DNA of 43,262 nucleotides from DASWRT01 sp036403035 (GCA_036403035.1 DASWRT010000209.1:1-43262); one strand, 5' to 3'; positions 1 to 10,052 are shown, numbered from the stretch's first letter. Notes: a model not told the origin generated them from the sequence alone. Numbers and translations are program-made.

Positions 1-1191
<1,191 letters not shown>

Positions 1192-1222
1192 CGGCAGCGA
1201 CGCGCGGGAATACAAGGAGTAC

Positions 1223-1258
1223 GGGGATCGGATCGGCCGATTAGGCCGGCCGATCCCC
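1223..1258 (+). other. Hairpin between tuf and rpsJ
   Basis: An outer stem GGGGATCGG/CCGATCCCC encloses a small internal loop and a GGCC/GGCC stem with a 5-nt loop. No T-run follows, so it is not a classic terminator. It ends 19 bases before the rpsJ ATG and could be an mRNA processing or leader structure. Its function is not known. Confidence 0.5.
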
Positions 1259-1277
1259 GGCGAGAGGACGTACCGAG

Positions 1278-1586
<309 letters not shown>

Positions 1587-1596
1587 GGGCCTTGTG

Positions 1597-2322
1597 ATGC
1601 GGACCGGTCTTCTCGCTCAGAAAGTCGGCATGACGCGCATCTTCACGGACGAGGGAAACCACGTTCCGGTGACTGTGCTGAAGGTCGACAATTGTCAGGT
1701 CGTGGCCGTGCGCACGGCCGAGAACGATGGCTACACCGCCGTCCAGCTCGGCATCGGCGCCGCCAAGGTCAAGAACGTCACGCAGCCGATGCGCGGCCAC
1801 TTCGCGAAGGCGAAGGTCGAGCCGAAGCGTCACCTCGCCGAGTTCCGCGTCAGCGCCGATGCGCTGCTCGACGTCGGCGCCGAGCTGTCGGTCGAGCATT
1901 TCCTGCCGGGGCAGTTTGTCGACGTCATCGGCACCTCGATCGGCAAGGGCTTCGCCGGCGGCATGAAGCGGCACAATTTCGGCGGCCTACGCGCAACGCA
2001 CGGCGTTTCGGTCTCGCACCGCAGCCACGGCTCGACGGGTCAGCGCCAGGATCCCGGCAAGGTCTTCAAGAACAAGAAGATGGCGGGCCATCTGGGGCAT
2101 GAGCGCGTGACCACCCAGAACCTGAAGATCGTCACCACCGATCCGGCGCGCGGGCTCATCATGGTCATGGGTTCGGTGCCGGGCCACGAGGGCAGCGTCG
2201 TCATGCTCAAGGACGCGGTGAAGCGGAAGGCGCCGGACGGGCTGCCGTTCCCGGCCGCGATCCGCTCCGCCGCCGCCGAGGCGCCGCCGGCCGACGCCGG
2301 CACCGAGACCGGGAACGAGTAA
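1597..2322 (+). CDS. rplC: 50S ribosomal protein L3 (241 aa)
   Basis: Large-subunit assembly initiator near the peptidyl-transferase centre. It begins MRTGLLAQKVGMTRIF. The block around KGFAGGMKRHNFGG and SHGSTGQRQDPGKVF is the conserved L3 loop carrying the Gln that is methylated by PrmB in related bacteria. A GTG codon lies immediately upstream (1594), but ATG at 1597 gives the usual L3 N-terminus. The C-terminus has an Ala/Pro/Glu-rich tail of about 20 residues. It lies 10 bases after rpsJ. Confidence 0.97.
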   Translation: MRTGLLAQKVGMTRIFTDEGNHVPVTVLKVDNCQVVAVRTAENDGYTAVQLGIGAAKVKNVTQPMRGHFAKAKVEPKRHLAEFRVSADALLDVGAELSVEHFLPGQFVDVIGTSIGKGFAGGMKRHNFGGLRATHGVSVSHRSHGSTGQRQDPGKVFKNKKMAGHLGHERVTTQNLKIVTTDPARGLIMVMGSVPGHEGSVVMLKDAVKRKAPDGLPFPAAIRSAAAEAPPADAGTETGNE

Positions 2323-2323
2323 C

Positions 2324-2944
2324 ATGAAGCTGTCGGTCAAGAACTTGGACAACCAGGATGTCGGCGAGATCGATCTCGCCGACGAGGTGTTCGGCGTCGC
2401 TGTGCGCAAGGACATCCTCGCCCGCATGGTGAACTGGCAGCTCGCGAAGCGCCGCCAGGGCACGCACAAGACCAAGGGCATCAGCGAGATCAGCGGCACG
2501 ACCAAGAAGCCTTACCGGCAGAAGGGCACCGGCCGCGCCCGTCAGGGCTCGCTCCGTTCGCCGCAGTTCCGCGGCGGCGCGGTGATCTTCGGCCCGGTCG
2601 TCCGCAGCCACGCCTTCGACCTGCAGAAGAAGGTGCGGCGGCTCGCGCTGAAGTGCGCGCTGTCGGACAAGGCGAAGGAAGGCAAGCTCGTCGTGCTCGA
2701 CGCGGCGGCGATCGACCAGCCGAAGACCAAGCTGCTGAACCAGCGGCTTCTGAAGTTCGGCTGGGAGTCGGTGCTGATCATCGGCGGCGAGGCGCTCGAC
2801 GAGAACTTCGCCCGTGCGGCCCGCAACCTGCCGCGCGTCGACGTCCTGCCGAGCCAGGGCGCCAACGTCTACGACATCCTGCGGCGCGACACGCTCGTCC
2901 TGACGCGCGACGCGGTGCAGCAGCTGGAGGCTCGCCTGAAATGA
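2324..2944 (+). CDS. rplD: 50S ribosomal protein L4 (206 aa)
   Basis: Exit-tunnel protein; in E. coli it also represses the S10 operon, but I see no copy of that leader here. The tunnel loop with RQKGTGRARQGSLRSPQFRGG is well conserved. It starts one base after the rplC stop, and its TGA overlaps the rplW ATG (ATGA), which implies translational coupling. Confidence 0.97.
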   Translation: MKLSVKNLDNQDVGEIDLADEVFGVAVRKDILARMVNWQLAKRRQGTHKTKGISEISGTTKKPYRQKGTGRARQGSLRSPQFRGGAVIFGPVVRSHAFDLQKKVRRLALKCALSDKAKEGKLVVLDAAAIDQPKTKLLNQRLLKFGWESVLIIGGEALDENFARAARNLPRVDVLPSQGANVYDILRRDTLVLTRDAVQQLEARLK

Positions 2945-3273
2945 GCAGATTCCGCGTCATCCCGGCGCAGAAGACCGAACTCACGCGCGAGCAGATGTAC
3001 GCGCTGGTCCGCGCGCCGGTGATCACCGAGAAGGCGACGAACATCTCGGAGCACAGGCAGGTGACCTTCCGTGTGCCGCTGGAAGCGACCAAGCGCGAGG
3101 TCAAGGCGGCGGTCGAGGGCCTGTTCGACGTCAAGGTCACCGCGGTCAACACGCTGCGGGTCAAGGGCAAGGTGAAGCGCTTCCGCGGCCATATCGGCCA
3201 GCGCTCCGATTACAAGAAGGCGATCGTCACCCTCGCCGAGGGCCAGAAGATCGACGTGACGACGGGTATCTGA
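2941..3273 (+). CDS. rplW: 50S ribosomal protein L23 (110 aa)
   Basis: Protein at the tunnel exit that docks trigger factor and SRP. The ATG at 2941 overlaps the rplD stop. The core APVITEKATNISEHRQVTF and the loop VNTLRVKGKVKRFRGHIGQR identify L23. The frame is open further upstream but only as a shadow of rplD. The N-terminus is about 10 residues longer than the shortest L23 proteins. Confidence 0.95.
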   Translation: MSRFRVIPAQKTELTREQMYALVRAPVITEKATNISEHRQVTFRVPLEATKREVKAAVEGLFDVKVTAVNTLRVKGKVKRFRGHIGQRSDYKKAIVTLAEGQKIDVTTGI

Positions 3274-3277
3274 TCCC

Positions 3278-4105
3278 ATGGCATTGAAAACCTTCAAGCC
3301 GACGACGCCCTCGCAGCGCCAGCTCGTGATCGTCGATCGCGGCGAGCTCTGGAAGGGCGATCCGGTCAAGGCGCTCACCGAGGGCCTGCGCAAGAGCGGC
3401 GGCCGCAACAACACGGGCCGCATCACGCTGCGGTTCCGTGGCGGCGGCGCGAAGCGGCGCTACCGCATCGTCGATTTCAAGCGGCGCAAGGACGGCGTCG
3501 CCGCGACGGTCGAGCGGCTGGAATACGATCCGAACCGCACCGCGTTCATCGCGCTGGTGCGCTATGCCGACGGCGAGCTGAGCTATATCCTCGCGCCGCA
3601 GCGCCTCAAGGCCGGCGATCAGGTCGTCTCCGGCGAGAAGGTCGACGTGAAGCCGGGCAACGCGATGCCGCTGCGCTCGATGCCGGTCGGCACGATCGTC
3701 CACAACGTGGAGCTGAAGCCCGGCAAGGGCGGCCAGCTCGCGCGCTCCGCCGGCACCTACGTTCAGCTCGTCGGGCGCGACCAGGGCTACGCGCTGCTGC
3801 GTCTCGCCTCGGGCGAGGTGCGGATGGTGCGCGGCGAGTGCCGCGCGACGATCGGCGCGGTGTCGAACCCGGACCAGCAGAACGTCGTGATCGCCAAGGC
3901 CGGCCGTAACCGGTGGCTCGGCCATCGTCCGTCGGTCCGCGGCGTCGCGATGAACCCGATCGACCATCCGCACGGCGGCGGCGAAGGCCGCACCTCGGGC
4001 GGCCGTCATCCGGTCACGCCGTGGGGCAAGCCGACGAAGGGCAAGAAGACCCGGCAGAACAAGGCGACCGACCGCTACATCGTGCGTCGGCGCAACAAGA
4101 AGTAA
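3278..4105 (+). CDS. rplB: 50S ribosomal protein L2 (275 aa)
   Basis: Core 23S rRNA-binding protein required for subunit association and peptidyl transfer. The central GRNNTGRITLRFRGGGAKR and the C-terminal MNPIDHPHGGGEGRTSGGRH are diagnostic, and the latter holds the conserved histidine (HPHGGG). The length is normal. It begins four bases after rplW and is followed by rpsS. Confidence 0.98.
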   Translation: MALKTFKPTTPSQRQLVIVDRGELWKGDPVKALTEGLRKSGGRNNTGRITLRFRGGGAKRRYRIVDFKRRKDGVAATVERLEYDPNRTAFIALVRYADGELSYILAPQRLKAGDQVVSGEKVDVKPGNAMPLRSMPVGTIVHNVELKPGKGGQLARSAGTYVQLVGRDQGYALLRLASGEVRMVRGECRATIGAVSNPDQQNVVIAKAGRNRWLGHRPSVRGVAMNPIDHPHGGGEGRTSGGRHPVTPWGKPTKGKKTRQNKATDRYIVRRRNKK

Positions 4106-4116
4106 CGGAGACAGTT

Positions 4117-4395
4117 GTGGCACGCTCTGTTTGGAAAGGCCCCTTCGTCGACGGATATCTCCTGAAGAAGGCCGACAAGGCGCGGGGCTCGGGGCGCAAC
4201 GAGATCATCAAGACGTGGTCTCGCCGTTCGACGATCTTCCCGCAATTCGTCGGCCTCACCTTCGGCGTCTACAACGGGCACAAGTTCGTTCCGGTGCTGG
4301 TGACCGAGAACATGGTCGGGCACAAGCTCGGCGAATTCGCGCCGACGCGGACCTTCTATGGTCACGCGGCCGACAAGAAGGCGAAGAGAGGCTGA
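4117..4395 (+). CDS. rpsS: 30S ribosomal protein S19 (92 aa)
   Basis: Small-subunit head protein that pairs with S13. I chose GTG at 4117 because it yields ARSVWKGPFVDGYLL, the standard N-terminus, with ACGGAGA about 9 bases upstream. The C-terminal block GHKLGEFAPTRTFYGHAADK is typical. The frame stays open upstream through rplB only as a shadow. Confidence 0.96.
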   Translation: MARSVWKGPFVDGYLLKKADKARGSGRNEIIKTWSRRSTIFPQFVGLTFGVYNGHKFVPVLVTENMVGHKLGEFAPTRTFYGHAADKKAKRG

Positions 4396-4398
4396 TCG

Positions 4399-4791
4399 AT
4401 GAGTAAGCCGGCCGCACCGCGCCGCCTCGACGAAACCGAGGCTTCGGCAATCCTGCGGGCGATCAAGGTGAGCCCCCGCAAGCTCAACCTCGTCGCCCAG
4501 TCGATCCGCGGCAAGAGCGCCAGCGCGGCGCTCGCCGAGCTGACCTTCTCGCGCCGGCGCATCGCGAACGACGTGAAGAAGGTTCTTCAGGCCGCGATCG
4601 CCAATGCCGAGAACAATCATCAGCTCGACGTCGACCGCCTCTACGTCAAGGAGGCGAGCGTCGGTCGCGCCTTCTCGATGAAGCGGTTCCATGCGCGCGG
4701 CCGCGGCCGCGCAGCCCAAGTCGAGAAGTACTTCAGCAATCTGGTTGTGGTCGTGCGCGAGCGCGCCGAAGCGCAACCGGATCAGGCCTAA
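4399..4791 (+). CDS. rplV: 50S ribosomal protein L22 (130 aa)
   Basis: L22 lines the exit tunnel and contacts all 23S domains. It has SPRKLNLVAQSIRGKSA near the N-terminus and the tunnel hairpin SMKRFHARGRGRAAQVEK. It starts three bases after rpsS. The N-terminus carries about 20 extra residues (SKPAAPRRLDETEASAI), as in many alphaproteobacteria. Confidence 0.96.
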   Translation: MSKPAAPRRLDETEASAILRAIKVSPRKLNLVAQSIRGKSASAALAELTFSRRRIANDVKKVLQAAIANAENNHQLDVDRLYVKEASVGRAFSMKRFHARGRGRAAQVEKYFSNLVVVVRERAEAQPDQA

Positions 4792-4804
4792 GGAGAACGG
4801 CCGC

Positions 4805-5551
4805 ATGGGTCAGAAAGTCAATCCCATCGGGCTGCGGCTCGGCATCAACCGGACGTGGGAGTCGCGCTGGTTCGCGCGCCGCGACTACGGCAACCTGCTG
4901 CTTGAGGATCTCAAGCTCCGCAAGTTCCTGGGCGACCGCCTCCAGCAGGCCGGGGTCAGCCGCATCGTCATCGAGCGCGCCGCGCGCAAGACCCGCATTA
5001 CCATCCATTCGGCGCGTCCGGGCGTGGTGATCGGCAAGAAGGGCGTGGACATCGAGAAGCTCCGTATCGATATCGCGAAGCGCACCAAGAGCGACGTCAG
5101 CCTCAACATCGTCGAGATCCGCAAGCCGGAGATCGACGCGAAGCTGATCGCCGACGGCATCGCGCAGCAGCTGGAGCGCCGCGTCGCGTTCCGCCGCGCG
5201 ATGAAGCGCGCCGTGCAGTCGGCGATGCGGCTCGGCGCCCAGGGCATCCGGATCAACTGCTCCGGCCGGCTGGGCGGCGCCGAGATCGCGCGCATGGAGT
5301 GGTATCGCGAGGGCCGCGTGCCGCTGCACACGCTGCGCGCCGAGGTCGATTACGGCGTCGGTACGGCGAAGACCACCTACGGCACCTGCGGCGTCAAGGT
5401 CTGGGTGTTCAAGGGCGAGGTGATGACGCACGACCCGATGGCGTTCGACAAGCGCGCCGAAGAGAACCAGGGCGCGCCGTCCGATCATCATCGTGACCAC
5501 CGCGAGCATCGCGACCGGGATCGCCCGCGCCGCGGCCCGGCGAACGCCTGA
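4805..5551 (+). CDS. rpsC: 30S ribosomal protein S3 (248 aa)
   Basis: Part of the mRNA entry channel and its helicase activity. It begins MGQKVNPIGLRLGI. A KH domain lies at about residues 40-110 (ARPGVVIGKKGVDIEKL), followed by the S3 C-terminal domain (NCSGRLGGAEIARMEWYREG). The start at 4805 follows a clear AAGGAG. The last 25 or so residues form a His/Asp/Arg-rich tail (SDHHRDHREHRDRDRPRR), an unstructured extension outside the conserved core. Confidence 0.97.
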   Translation: MGQKVNPIGLRLGINRTWESRWFARRDYGNLLLEDLKLRKFLGDRLQQAGVSRIVIERAARKTRITIHSARPGVVIGKKGVDIEKLRIDIAKRTKSDVSLNIVEIRKPEIDAKLIADGIAQQLERRVAFRRAMKRAVQSAMRLGAQGIRINCSGRLGGAEIARMEWYREGRVPLHTLRAEVDYGVGTAKTTYGTCGVKVWVFKGEVMTHDPMAFDKRAEENQGAPSDHHRDHREHRDRDRPRRGPANA

Positions 5552-5587
5552 GCGGCGGCCGACCGACGGGACTTGAGGACGTAGACC

Positions 5588-6013
5588 ATGCTTAGTCCGA
5601 AACGAACGAAATACCGCAAGGCCCACAAGGGCCGCATCCACGGCCTCGCGAAGGGCGGCACGACGCTGAATTTCGGCGCGTTCGGCCTCAAGGCGACTGA
5701 GCCGGGCCGCGTCACCGCCCGCGAGATCGAGGCTGCGCGCCGTGCGCTCACCCGCCACATCAAGCGCGTCGGCCGCGTCTGGATCCGCATCTTCCCGGAC
5801 GTCCCGGTCTCGCAGAAGCCGGCCGAGGTCCGCATGGGCAGCGGCAAGGGCTCGCCGGAATTCTGGGTCGCGCGCATCAAGCCGGGCCGGATCATGTTCG
5901 AGCTCGACGGCGTGCCGCAGGAGCTTGCCAAGGAGGCGTTCGCGCTGGCTGCGGCGAAGCTCTCGGTCAGCACCCGGTTCGTCGCCCGCCTGGGCGAGGA
6001 GGCAGCAGCATGA
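5588..6013 (+). CDS. rplP: 50S ribosomal protein L16 (141 aa)
   Basis: L16 sits near the A and P sites and the binding site of EF-G. The start MLSPKRTKYRKAHKGRIHG and the segment VRMGSGKGSPEFWVARIKPG are diagnostic, and the length is normal. The TGA overlaps the rpmC ATG (ATGA), so L29 is probably translationally coupled. Confidence 0.97.
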   Translation: MLSPKRTKYRKAHKGRIHGLAKGGTTLNFGAFGLKATEPGRVTAREIEAARRALTRHIKRVGRVWIRIFPDVPVSQKPAEVRMGSGKGSPEFWVARIKPGRIMFELDGVPQELAKEAFALAAAKLSVSTRFVARLGEEAAA

Positions 6014-6231
6014 AGGCCGCCGATCTCCGTCCGAAGACCGACGACGAGCTGAAGCATCAGGTCGAGGAGCTTGCGAAGGAGGCGTTCAACCTGCGCTTCC
6101 AGCGGGCCAGCGGCCAGCTTGAGAATACGGCGCGGGTGCGCCAGGTGCGCCGCGACATCGCCCGCATCAAGACCCTGCTCTCCGAGCGCGCGCGCACGGC
6201 CGCTGCCGGCCGTGGCGCAGCCGCGAAGTAA
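6010..6231 (+). CDS. rpmC: 50S ribosomal protein L29 (73 aa)
   Basis: Small two-helix protein at the tunnel exit. MKAADLRPKTDDELKHQVEE followed by LRFQRASGQLENTARVRQVR matches the L29 pattern, including the conserved Q-L-E-N-T. The Ala/Arg-rich tail after residue 60 is variable. It overlaps rplP by four bases. Confidence 0.95.
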   Translation: MKAADLRPKTDDELKHQVEELAKEAFNLRFQRASGQLENTARVRQVRRDIARIKTLLSERARTAAAGRGAAAK

Positions 6232-6243
6232 TAGGAAGAGACT

Positions 6244-6507
6244 ATGCCGAAACGCGTCCTGCAGGGAGTGGTCGTCAGCGACGCCTGCGACAAGACGGTG
6301 ATCGTGCGCGTCGAGCGGCGCGTCATGCACCCGGTCTACAAGAAGTTCATCACGCGGTCGAAGAAGTACGCCGCGCACGACGAGGAGAACCGGTTCAAGG
6401 CCGGGGAAACCGTCCGGATCGAAGAGAGCCGGCCGATCTCCAAGCGCAAGCGCTGGATCGTACTGACCGAAGGCGCCGAGGCCGGCGCTGCGGCGGCTCA
6501 GGGGTAG
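6244..6507 (+). CDS. rpsQ: 30S ribosomal protein S17 (87 aa)
   Basis: OB-fold primary binder of 16S rRNA. Recognised from VVSDACDKTVIVRVERRV, the H-x-KK block around MHPVYKKFITRSKKYAAHDE and ETVRIEESRPISKRKRW. An AGGAAGAG element lies upstream. This is the last gene of the S10-operon part; rplN follows within 6 bases. Confidence 0.96.
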   Translation: MPKRVLQGVVVSDACDKTVIVRVERRVMHPVYKKFITRSKKYAAHDEENRFKAGETVRIEESRPISKRKRWIVLTEGAEAGAAAAQG

Positions 6508-6513
6508 TTCATT

Positions 6514-6882
6514 ATGATCCAGATGCAAACGAACCTAGACGTCGCCGACAATTCCGGCGCGCGCCGCGTCCAGTGCATCAAGGTGCTGGGCGGCTCGAAG
6601 CGGAAGGTGGCGACGGTCGGCGACGTGATCGTGGTCTCCGTGAAGGAGGCGATCCCGCGTGGCCGCGTGAAGAAGGGCGACGTGCATCGTGCGGTGATCG
6701 TGCGCACGGCCAAGGAAATTCGCCGCGTCGACGGCAGCGCGATCCGGTTCGACCGGAACGCCGCCGTTCTGATCAACAAGCAGGGCGAGCCGATCGGCAC
6801 CCGCATCTTCGGGCCGGTGACGCGCGAGCTGCGCGCGCGCAAGTTCATGAAGATCGTGTCGCTCGCGCCGGAAGTGCTCTGA
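6514..6882 (+). CDS. rplN: 50S ribosomal protein L14 (122 aa)
   Basis: Intersubunit-bridge protein and binding site of RsfS. MIQMQTNLDVADNSGARR, the GGSKRKVATVGDVIVVSVKE block and the C-terminal end KIVSLAPEVL are canonical, at the invariant 122-residue length. It is the first gene of the spc-operon part. There is only a 6-bp gap after rpsQ and no promoter visible, so S10 and spc are probably one transcript here. Confidence 0.98.
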   Translation: MIQMQTNLDVADNSGARRVQCIKVLGGSKRKVATVGDVIVVSVKEAIPRGRVKKGDVHRAVIVRTAKEIRRVDGSAIRFDRNAAVLINKQGEPIGTRIFGPVTRELRARKFMKIVSLAPEVL

Positions 6883-6898
6883 GCCGGGATGCGCCGAA

Positions 6899-7219
6899 AT
6901 GATTAAGCTGAAGATCAAGAAGGGCGACAAGGTCGTCGTCATTACCGGCAAGGACAAGGGCAAGACCGGCGAGGTGGTCAAGGTCGATCCCAAGGAGAGC
7001 CGGGTGACGGTGCAGGGCGTCAACGTCGTGAAGCGCCACACGCGGCCGCAGATGGGGAACCCCGGCGGCATCGTCGAGAAGGAGGCGCCGCTTCACGTCT
7101 CGAACGTGGCCCACGTCGACCCCAAGGACGGCAAGCCGACCCGCGTCGGCTACAAGATGCTCGAAGACGGCCGGAAGGTGCGCGTCGCGCGGCGCTCCGG
7201 CGAAGTCCTCGACGCCTAA
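6899..7219 (+). CDS. rplX: 50S ribosomal protein L24 (106 aa)
   Basis: Assembly initiator protein. A KOW motif is visible at the N-terminus (KKGDKVVVITGKDKGKTGEV), followed by VNVVKRHTRPQ and GGIVEKEAPLHVSNVA. The length is normal. It starts 16 bases after rplN. Confidence 0.97.
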   Translation: MIKLKIKKGDKVVVITGKDKGKTGEVVKVDPKESRVTVQGVNVVKRHTRPQMGNPGGIVEKEAPLHVSNVAHVDPKDGKPTRVGYKMLEDGRKVRVARRSGEVLDA

Positions 7220-7233
7220 GGCGGACCAGAACG

Positions 7234-7773
7234 ATGACGCGATTGCAGGAACACTACGACAAGGTCGTCCGGCCGGCCCTGATGCAGGAGTTCGGGTACA
7301 AGAGCCCGATGCAGGTGCCGAAGATCGAGAAGATCGTCGTCAACATGGGCGTCGGCGAGGCCGTCCAGGATGGCAAGAAGATCGACGCGGCGGTCGGCGA
7401 TCTGACGGCGATCACCGGGCAGCGTCCGGTCGTGACCCGCGCCAAGAAGTCGATCGCAACCTTCAAGCTGCGCGAGAACATGCCGATCGGCGCGAAGGTG
7501 ACGCTGCGGCGGAGCCGGATGTACGAGTTCCTCGACCGGCTGGTCAACATCGCGCTGCCCCGCGTCCGCGACTTCCGCGGCGTTCCGGGCAAGAGCTTCG
7601 ACGGCCGCGGCAACTACGCGCTCGGTCTCAAGGAACAGCTCGTGTTCCCCGAGATCAACTACGACAAGGTCGACGCGGTGCGCGGGATGGACATCATCAT
7701 CGTGACCACGGCGAAGACCGACGCCGAGGCCAAGGCCCTGCTGAAGGGCTTCTCAATGCCTTTCAACAGCTAG
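7234..7773 (+). CDS. rplE: 50S ribosomal protein L5 (179 aa)
   Basis: 5S rRNA binder that contacts S13 and the P-site tRNA. The signature KIEKIVVNMGVGEAVQD and the segments GQRPVVTRAKKSIATFK and RDFRGVPGKSFDGRGNY are standard. The length is typical. It lies 14 bases after rplX. Confidence 0.98.
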   Translation: MTRLQEHYDKVVRPALMQEFGYKSPMQVPKIEKIVVNMGVGEAVQDGKKIDAAVGDLTAITGQRPVVTRAKKSIATFKLRENMPIGAKVTLRRSRMYEFLDRLVNIALPRVRDFRGVPGKSFDGRGNYALGLKEQLVFPEINYDKVDAVRGMDIIIVTTAKTDAEAKALLKGFSMPFNS

Positions 7774-7796
7774 CCGACGCGGGTAGGGCAAGACCT

Positions 7797-8102
7797 ATGG
7801 CCAAGAAGAGTTCCATCAACAAGAACGAGCATCGCGCCAAGCTGACGAAGCAGAAGGCGGCCAGCCGCGCGAGGCTGAAGGCGCTGGCGACCGACCGCGA
7901 CGCGTCGCCGGACGACCGTTTCGCCGCGCAGCTCAAGCTCGCCGAACTGCCGCGCAACTCGTCGGCGACGCGCATCCGCAATCGCTGCGCGATGACCGGG
8001 CGCCCGCGCGCCTACTATCGCAAGTTCAAGCTGTCGCGCATCACGCTGCGCGAACTCGCCTCGACCGGCCAGATCCCCGGCATGGTCAAGTCGAGCTGGT
8101 AA
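7797..8102 (+). CDS. rpsN: 30S ribosomal protein S14, zinc-free type (101 aa)
   Basis: Small-subunit head protein. This is the long form without the two CXXC pairs that bind zinc in the short form. ATRIRNRCAMTGRPRAYYRK and the C-terminal GQIPGMVKSSW are diagnostic. It is 23 bases after rplE. Confidence 0.97.
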   Translation: MAKKSSINKNEHRAKLTKQKAASRARLKALATDRDASPDDRFAAQLKLAELPRNSSATRIRNRCAMTGRPRAYYRKFKLSRITLRELASTGQIPGMVKSSW

Positions 8103-8115
8103 GGAGAGACTGTCC

Positions 8116-8514
8116 ATGTCGATGAGCGATCCTCTCGGCGATATGCTGACGCGCATCCGCAACGGGCAGCGGGCGCACAAATCCATGGTGGAATCGCCGG
8201 CGTCGAAGATCCGCGCCAACGTGCTCGAAGTCCTGAAGCGGGAAGGCTACATCCGCGGCTTCTCGCGCGAGGAGGTCCGTCCAGGCATCGCCGAGCTCAA
8301 GATCGAGCTGAAGTATGTCGACGGCGAGCCGGTGATCCGCGAGATCTCCCGCATCTCGAAGCCGGGCCGGCGGATCTACTCGAAGATCGCCGACCTGCCG
8401 AAGGTCTATAACGGCCTCGGCATCGCGATCCTGTCGACGCCCCGCGGCGTCATGTCGGACGCCGAGGCCCGCGCCGCCAATGTCGGCGGCGAGGTCCTGT
8501 GCCGCGTCTTCTAA
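8116..8514 (+). CDS. rpsH: 30S ribosomal protein S8 (132 aa)
   Basis: Primary binder of 16S helix 21 and, in E. coli, repressor of the spc operon through the rplE mRNA. MSMSDPLGDMLTRIRNGQ and the C-terminal GIAILSTPRGVMSDAEAR with GGEVLCRVF are typical. AAGGAGAG lies upstream. A second in-frame ATG two codons in is possible but less likely. Confidence 0.97.
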   Translation: MSMSDPLGDMLTRIRNGQRAHKSMVESPASKIRANVLEVLKREGYIRGFSREEVRPGIAELKIELKYVDGEPVIREISRISKPGRRIYSKIADLPKVYNGLGIAILSTPRGVMSDAEARAANVGGEVLCRVF

Positions 8515-8527
8515 AGGGACTGCCGCC

Positions 8528-9061
8528 ATGTCACGCGTAGGCAAGAACCCGGTCGCGATCCCGAGCGGCGTCAATATCGACCTCGCCGGGAACACGCTGA
8601 CCGCCAAGGGCAAGCTCGGCACGCTTCAGCTCGTCGTCAGCAACGAGGTCACGGCCTCGGTCGAGGACGGCAAGGTCTGGGTGCGCCCGAAATCCGAGAC
8701 GAAGCGCGCCCGCACCCTGTGGGGCACGACGCGCGCGCTCGTCAACAACATGGTCGAGGGCGTTTCCGCCGGCTTCACCGTCAACCTGGAGATCAACGGC
8801 GTCGGCTACCGTGCCGCGGTGCAGGGCAAGAACCTGAACCTGCAGCTCGGCTTCAGCCACGACGTCGCCTATCCGATCCCGGAAGACGTGAAGATCGTCT
8901 GCGAGAAGCCGACCTCGATCAGTATCACCGGCGCGAGTCGTCAGCGCGTCGGCCAGATCGCCGCGGAGATCCGCAGCTATCGGCCGCCCGAGCCCTACAA
9001 AGGCAAGGGAATCAAGTACGATTACGAGAAGATCCGCCGCAAGGAAGGCAAGAAGAAGTAG
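8528..9061 (+). CDS. rplF: 50S ribosomal protein L6 (177 aa)
   Basis: Protein near the factor-binding site. MSRVGKNPVAIPSGV is the usual N-terminus, and the C-terminal RSYRPPEPYKGKGIKYD is the family signature. I chose the ATG at 8528; the frame extends 16 codons upstream but only inside the rpsH end. The length is normal. Confidence 0.97.
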   Translation: MSRVGKNPVAIPSGVNIDLAGNTLTAKGKLGTLQLVVSNEVTASVEDGKVWVRPKSETKRARTLWGTTRALVNNMVEGVSAGFTVNLEINGVGYRAAVQGKNLNLQLGFSHDVAYPIPEDVKIVCEKPTSISITGASRQRVGQIAAEIRSYRPPEPYKGKGIKYDYEKIRRKEGKKK

Positions 9062-9070
9062 GAGCCCGCG

Positions 9071-9436
9071 ATGGCGACGAAGCCCAAGTCTCTGTTCGAG
9101 CGGCGCCGCGCCCGCGTCCGGACCGTCCTGCGGAAGGCCGCGAACGGCCGGCCGCGTCTGTCGGTGTTCCGCTCCTCGAAGCATATCTACGCCCAGGTCA
9201 TCGACGACGCCGAGGGCCGCACCCTGATCGCTGCGTCCACGGCCGACAAGGAGCTTCGCGGTCAGCTCAAGACCGGCGCGACGGTCGAGGCCGCCGCCGC
9301 GGTCGGCAAGCTGCTCGCCGAGCGCGCCAAGGCGGCCGGGGTCGAGGCGGTCGTGTTCGACCGTGGCGGCTACATCTATCACGGCCGGGTCAAGGCCCTG
9401 GCCGACGCTGCCCGCGAGGGCGGCCTCAACTTCTAG
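9071..9436 (+). CDS. rplR: 50S ribosomal protein L18 (121 aa)
   Basis: 5S rRNA binder. The segments RPRLSVFRSSKHIYAQVIDD, GKLLAERAKAAGVEAVVFDR and YHGRVKALADAAREGGLNF match L18. The length is normal. It lies 9 bases after rplF. Confidence 0.97.
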   Translation: MATKPKSLFERRRARVRTVLRKAANGRPRLSVFRSSKHIYAQVIDDAEGRTLIAASTADKELRGQLKTGATVEAAAAVGKLLAERAKAAGVEAVVFDRGGYIYHGRVKALADAAREGGLNF

Positions 9437-9446
9437 GAAGAACTCG

Positions 9447-10052
9447 ATGGCACGGGCACAAGGAGAGCGCGGGGGCCGCGGCGGCCGCGACGGCGGCGAC
9501 CGGCAGGGCCGCGACCGCGAGGAGAGCGAGCTCGTAGAAAAGCTCGTCAGCATCAACCGCGTCGCCAAGGTCGTGAAGGGCGGCCGGCGCTTCGGCTTCG
9601 CCGCGCTGGTCGTCGTCGGCGACGGCAAGGGCCGGGTCGGCTATGGCTCGGGCAAGGCGCGCGAGGTGCCGGAGGCGATCCGCAAGGCGACGGACCAGGC
9701 GCGCCGCGGCATGATCCGCGTGCCGCTGCGCGAAGGCCGGACGCTGCATCACGACATCCAGAGCCGGTTCGGCGCCGGCAAGGTGATCGTCCGCGCGGCG
9801 CCGCCGGGCGCCGGCATCATCGCGGGCGGCCCGATGCGCGCGATCTTCGAGGCGCTGGGCGTCAAGGACGTCGTCGCGAAGTCGGTCGGCACGTCGAACC
9901 CGCACAACATGATCAAGGCGACCTTCGAGGCGCTCGGCGGCGTCACCAGCCCGCGTGCCGTCGCCGCTCGCCGCGGCAAGAAGGTCAGCGACCTGCTCGG
10001 CAAGCGCGAGGGCGGCGGTGCCGCTGGTGCCGAGGCTCGGGAGACCGCGTAA
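9447..10052 (+). CDS. rpsE: 30S ribosomal protein S5 (201 aa)
   Basis: Accuracy-determining protein at the mRNA entry site. The double-stranded RNA-binding fold starts at VEKLVSINRVAKVVKGGRRF; GRVGYGSGKAREVPEAIRKA and KSVGTSNPHNMIKATFEAL follow. About 28 Gly/Arg/Asp-rich residues precede the core, longer than in E. coli. The ATG at 9447 follows AGGAAGAA. Upstream in-frame codons belong to an rplR shadow. Confidence 0.97.
   Translation: MARAQGERGGRGGRDGGDRQGRDREESELVEKLVSINRVAKVVKGGRRFGFAALVVVGDGKGRVGYGSGKAREVPEAIRKATDQARRGMIRVPLREGRTLHHDIQSRFGAGKVIVRAAPPGAGIIAGGPMRAIFEALGVKDVVAKSVGTSNPHNMIKATFEALGGVTSPRAVAARRGKKVSDLLGKREGGGAAGAEARETA

Noticed and set aside
1223..1258. Rho-independent terminator after tuf
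   Set aside because: The stem is strong but has no T-run and sits right before rpsJ; listed as a hairpin only.
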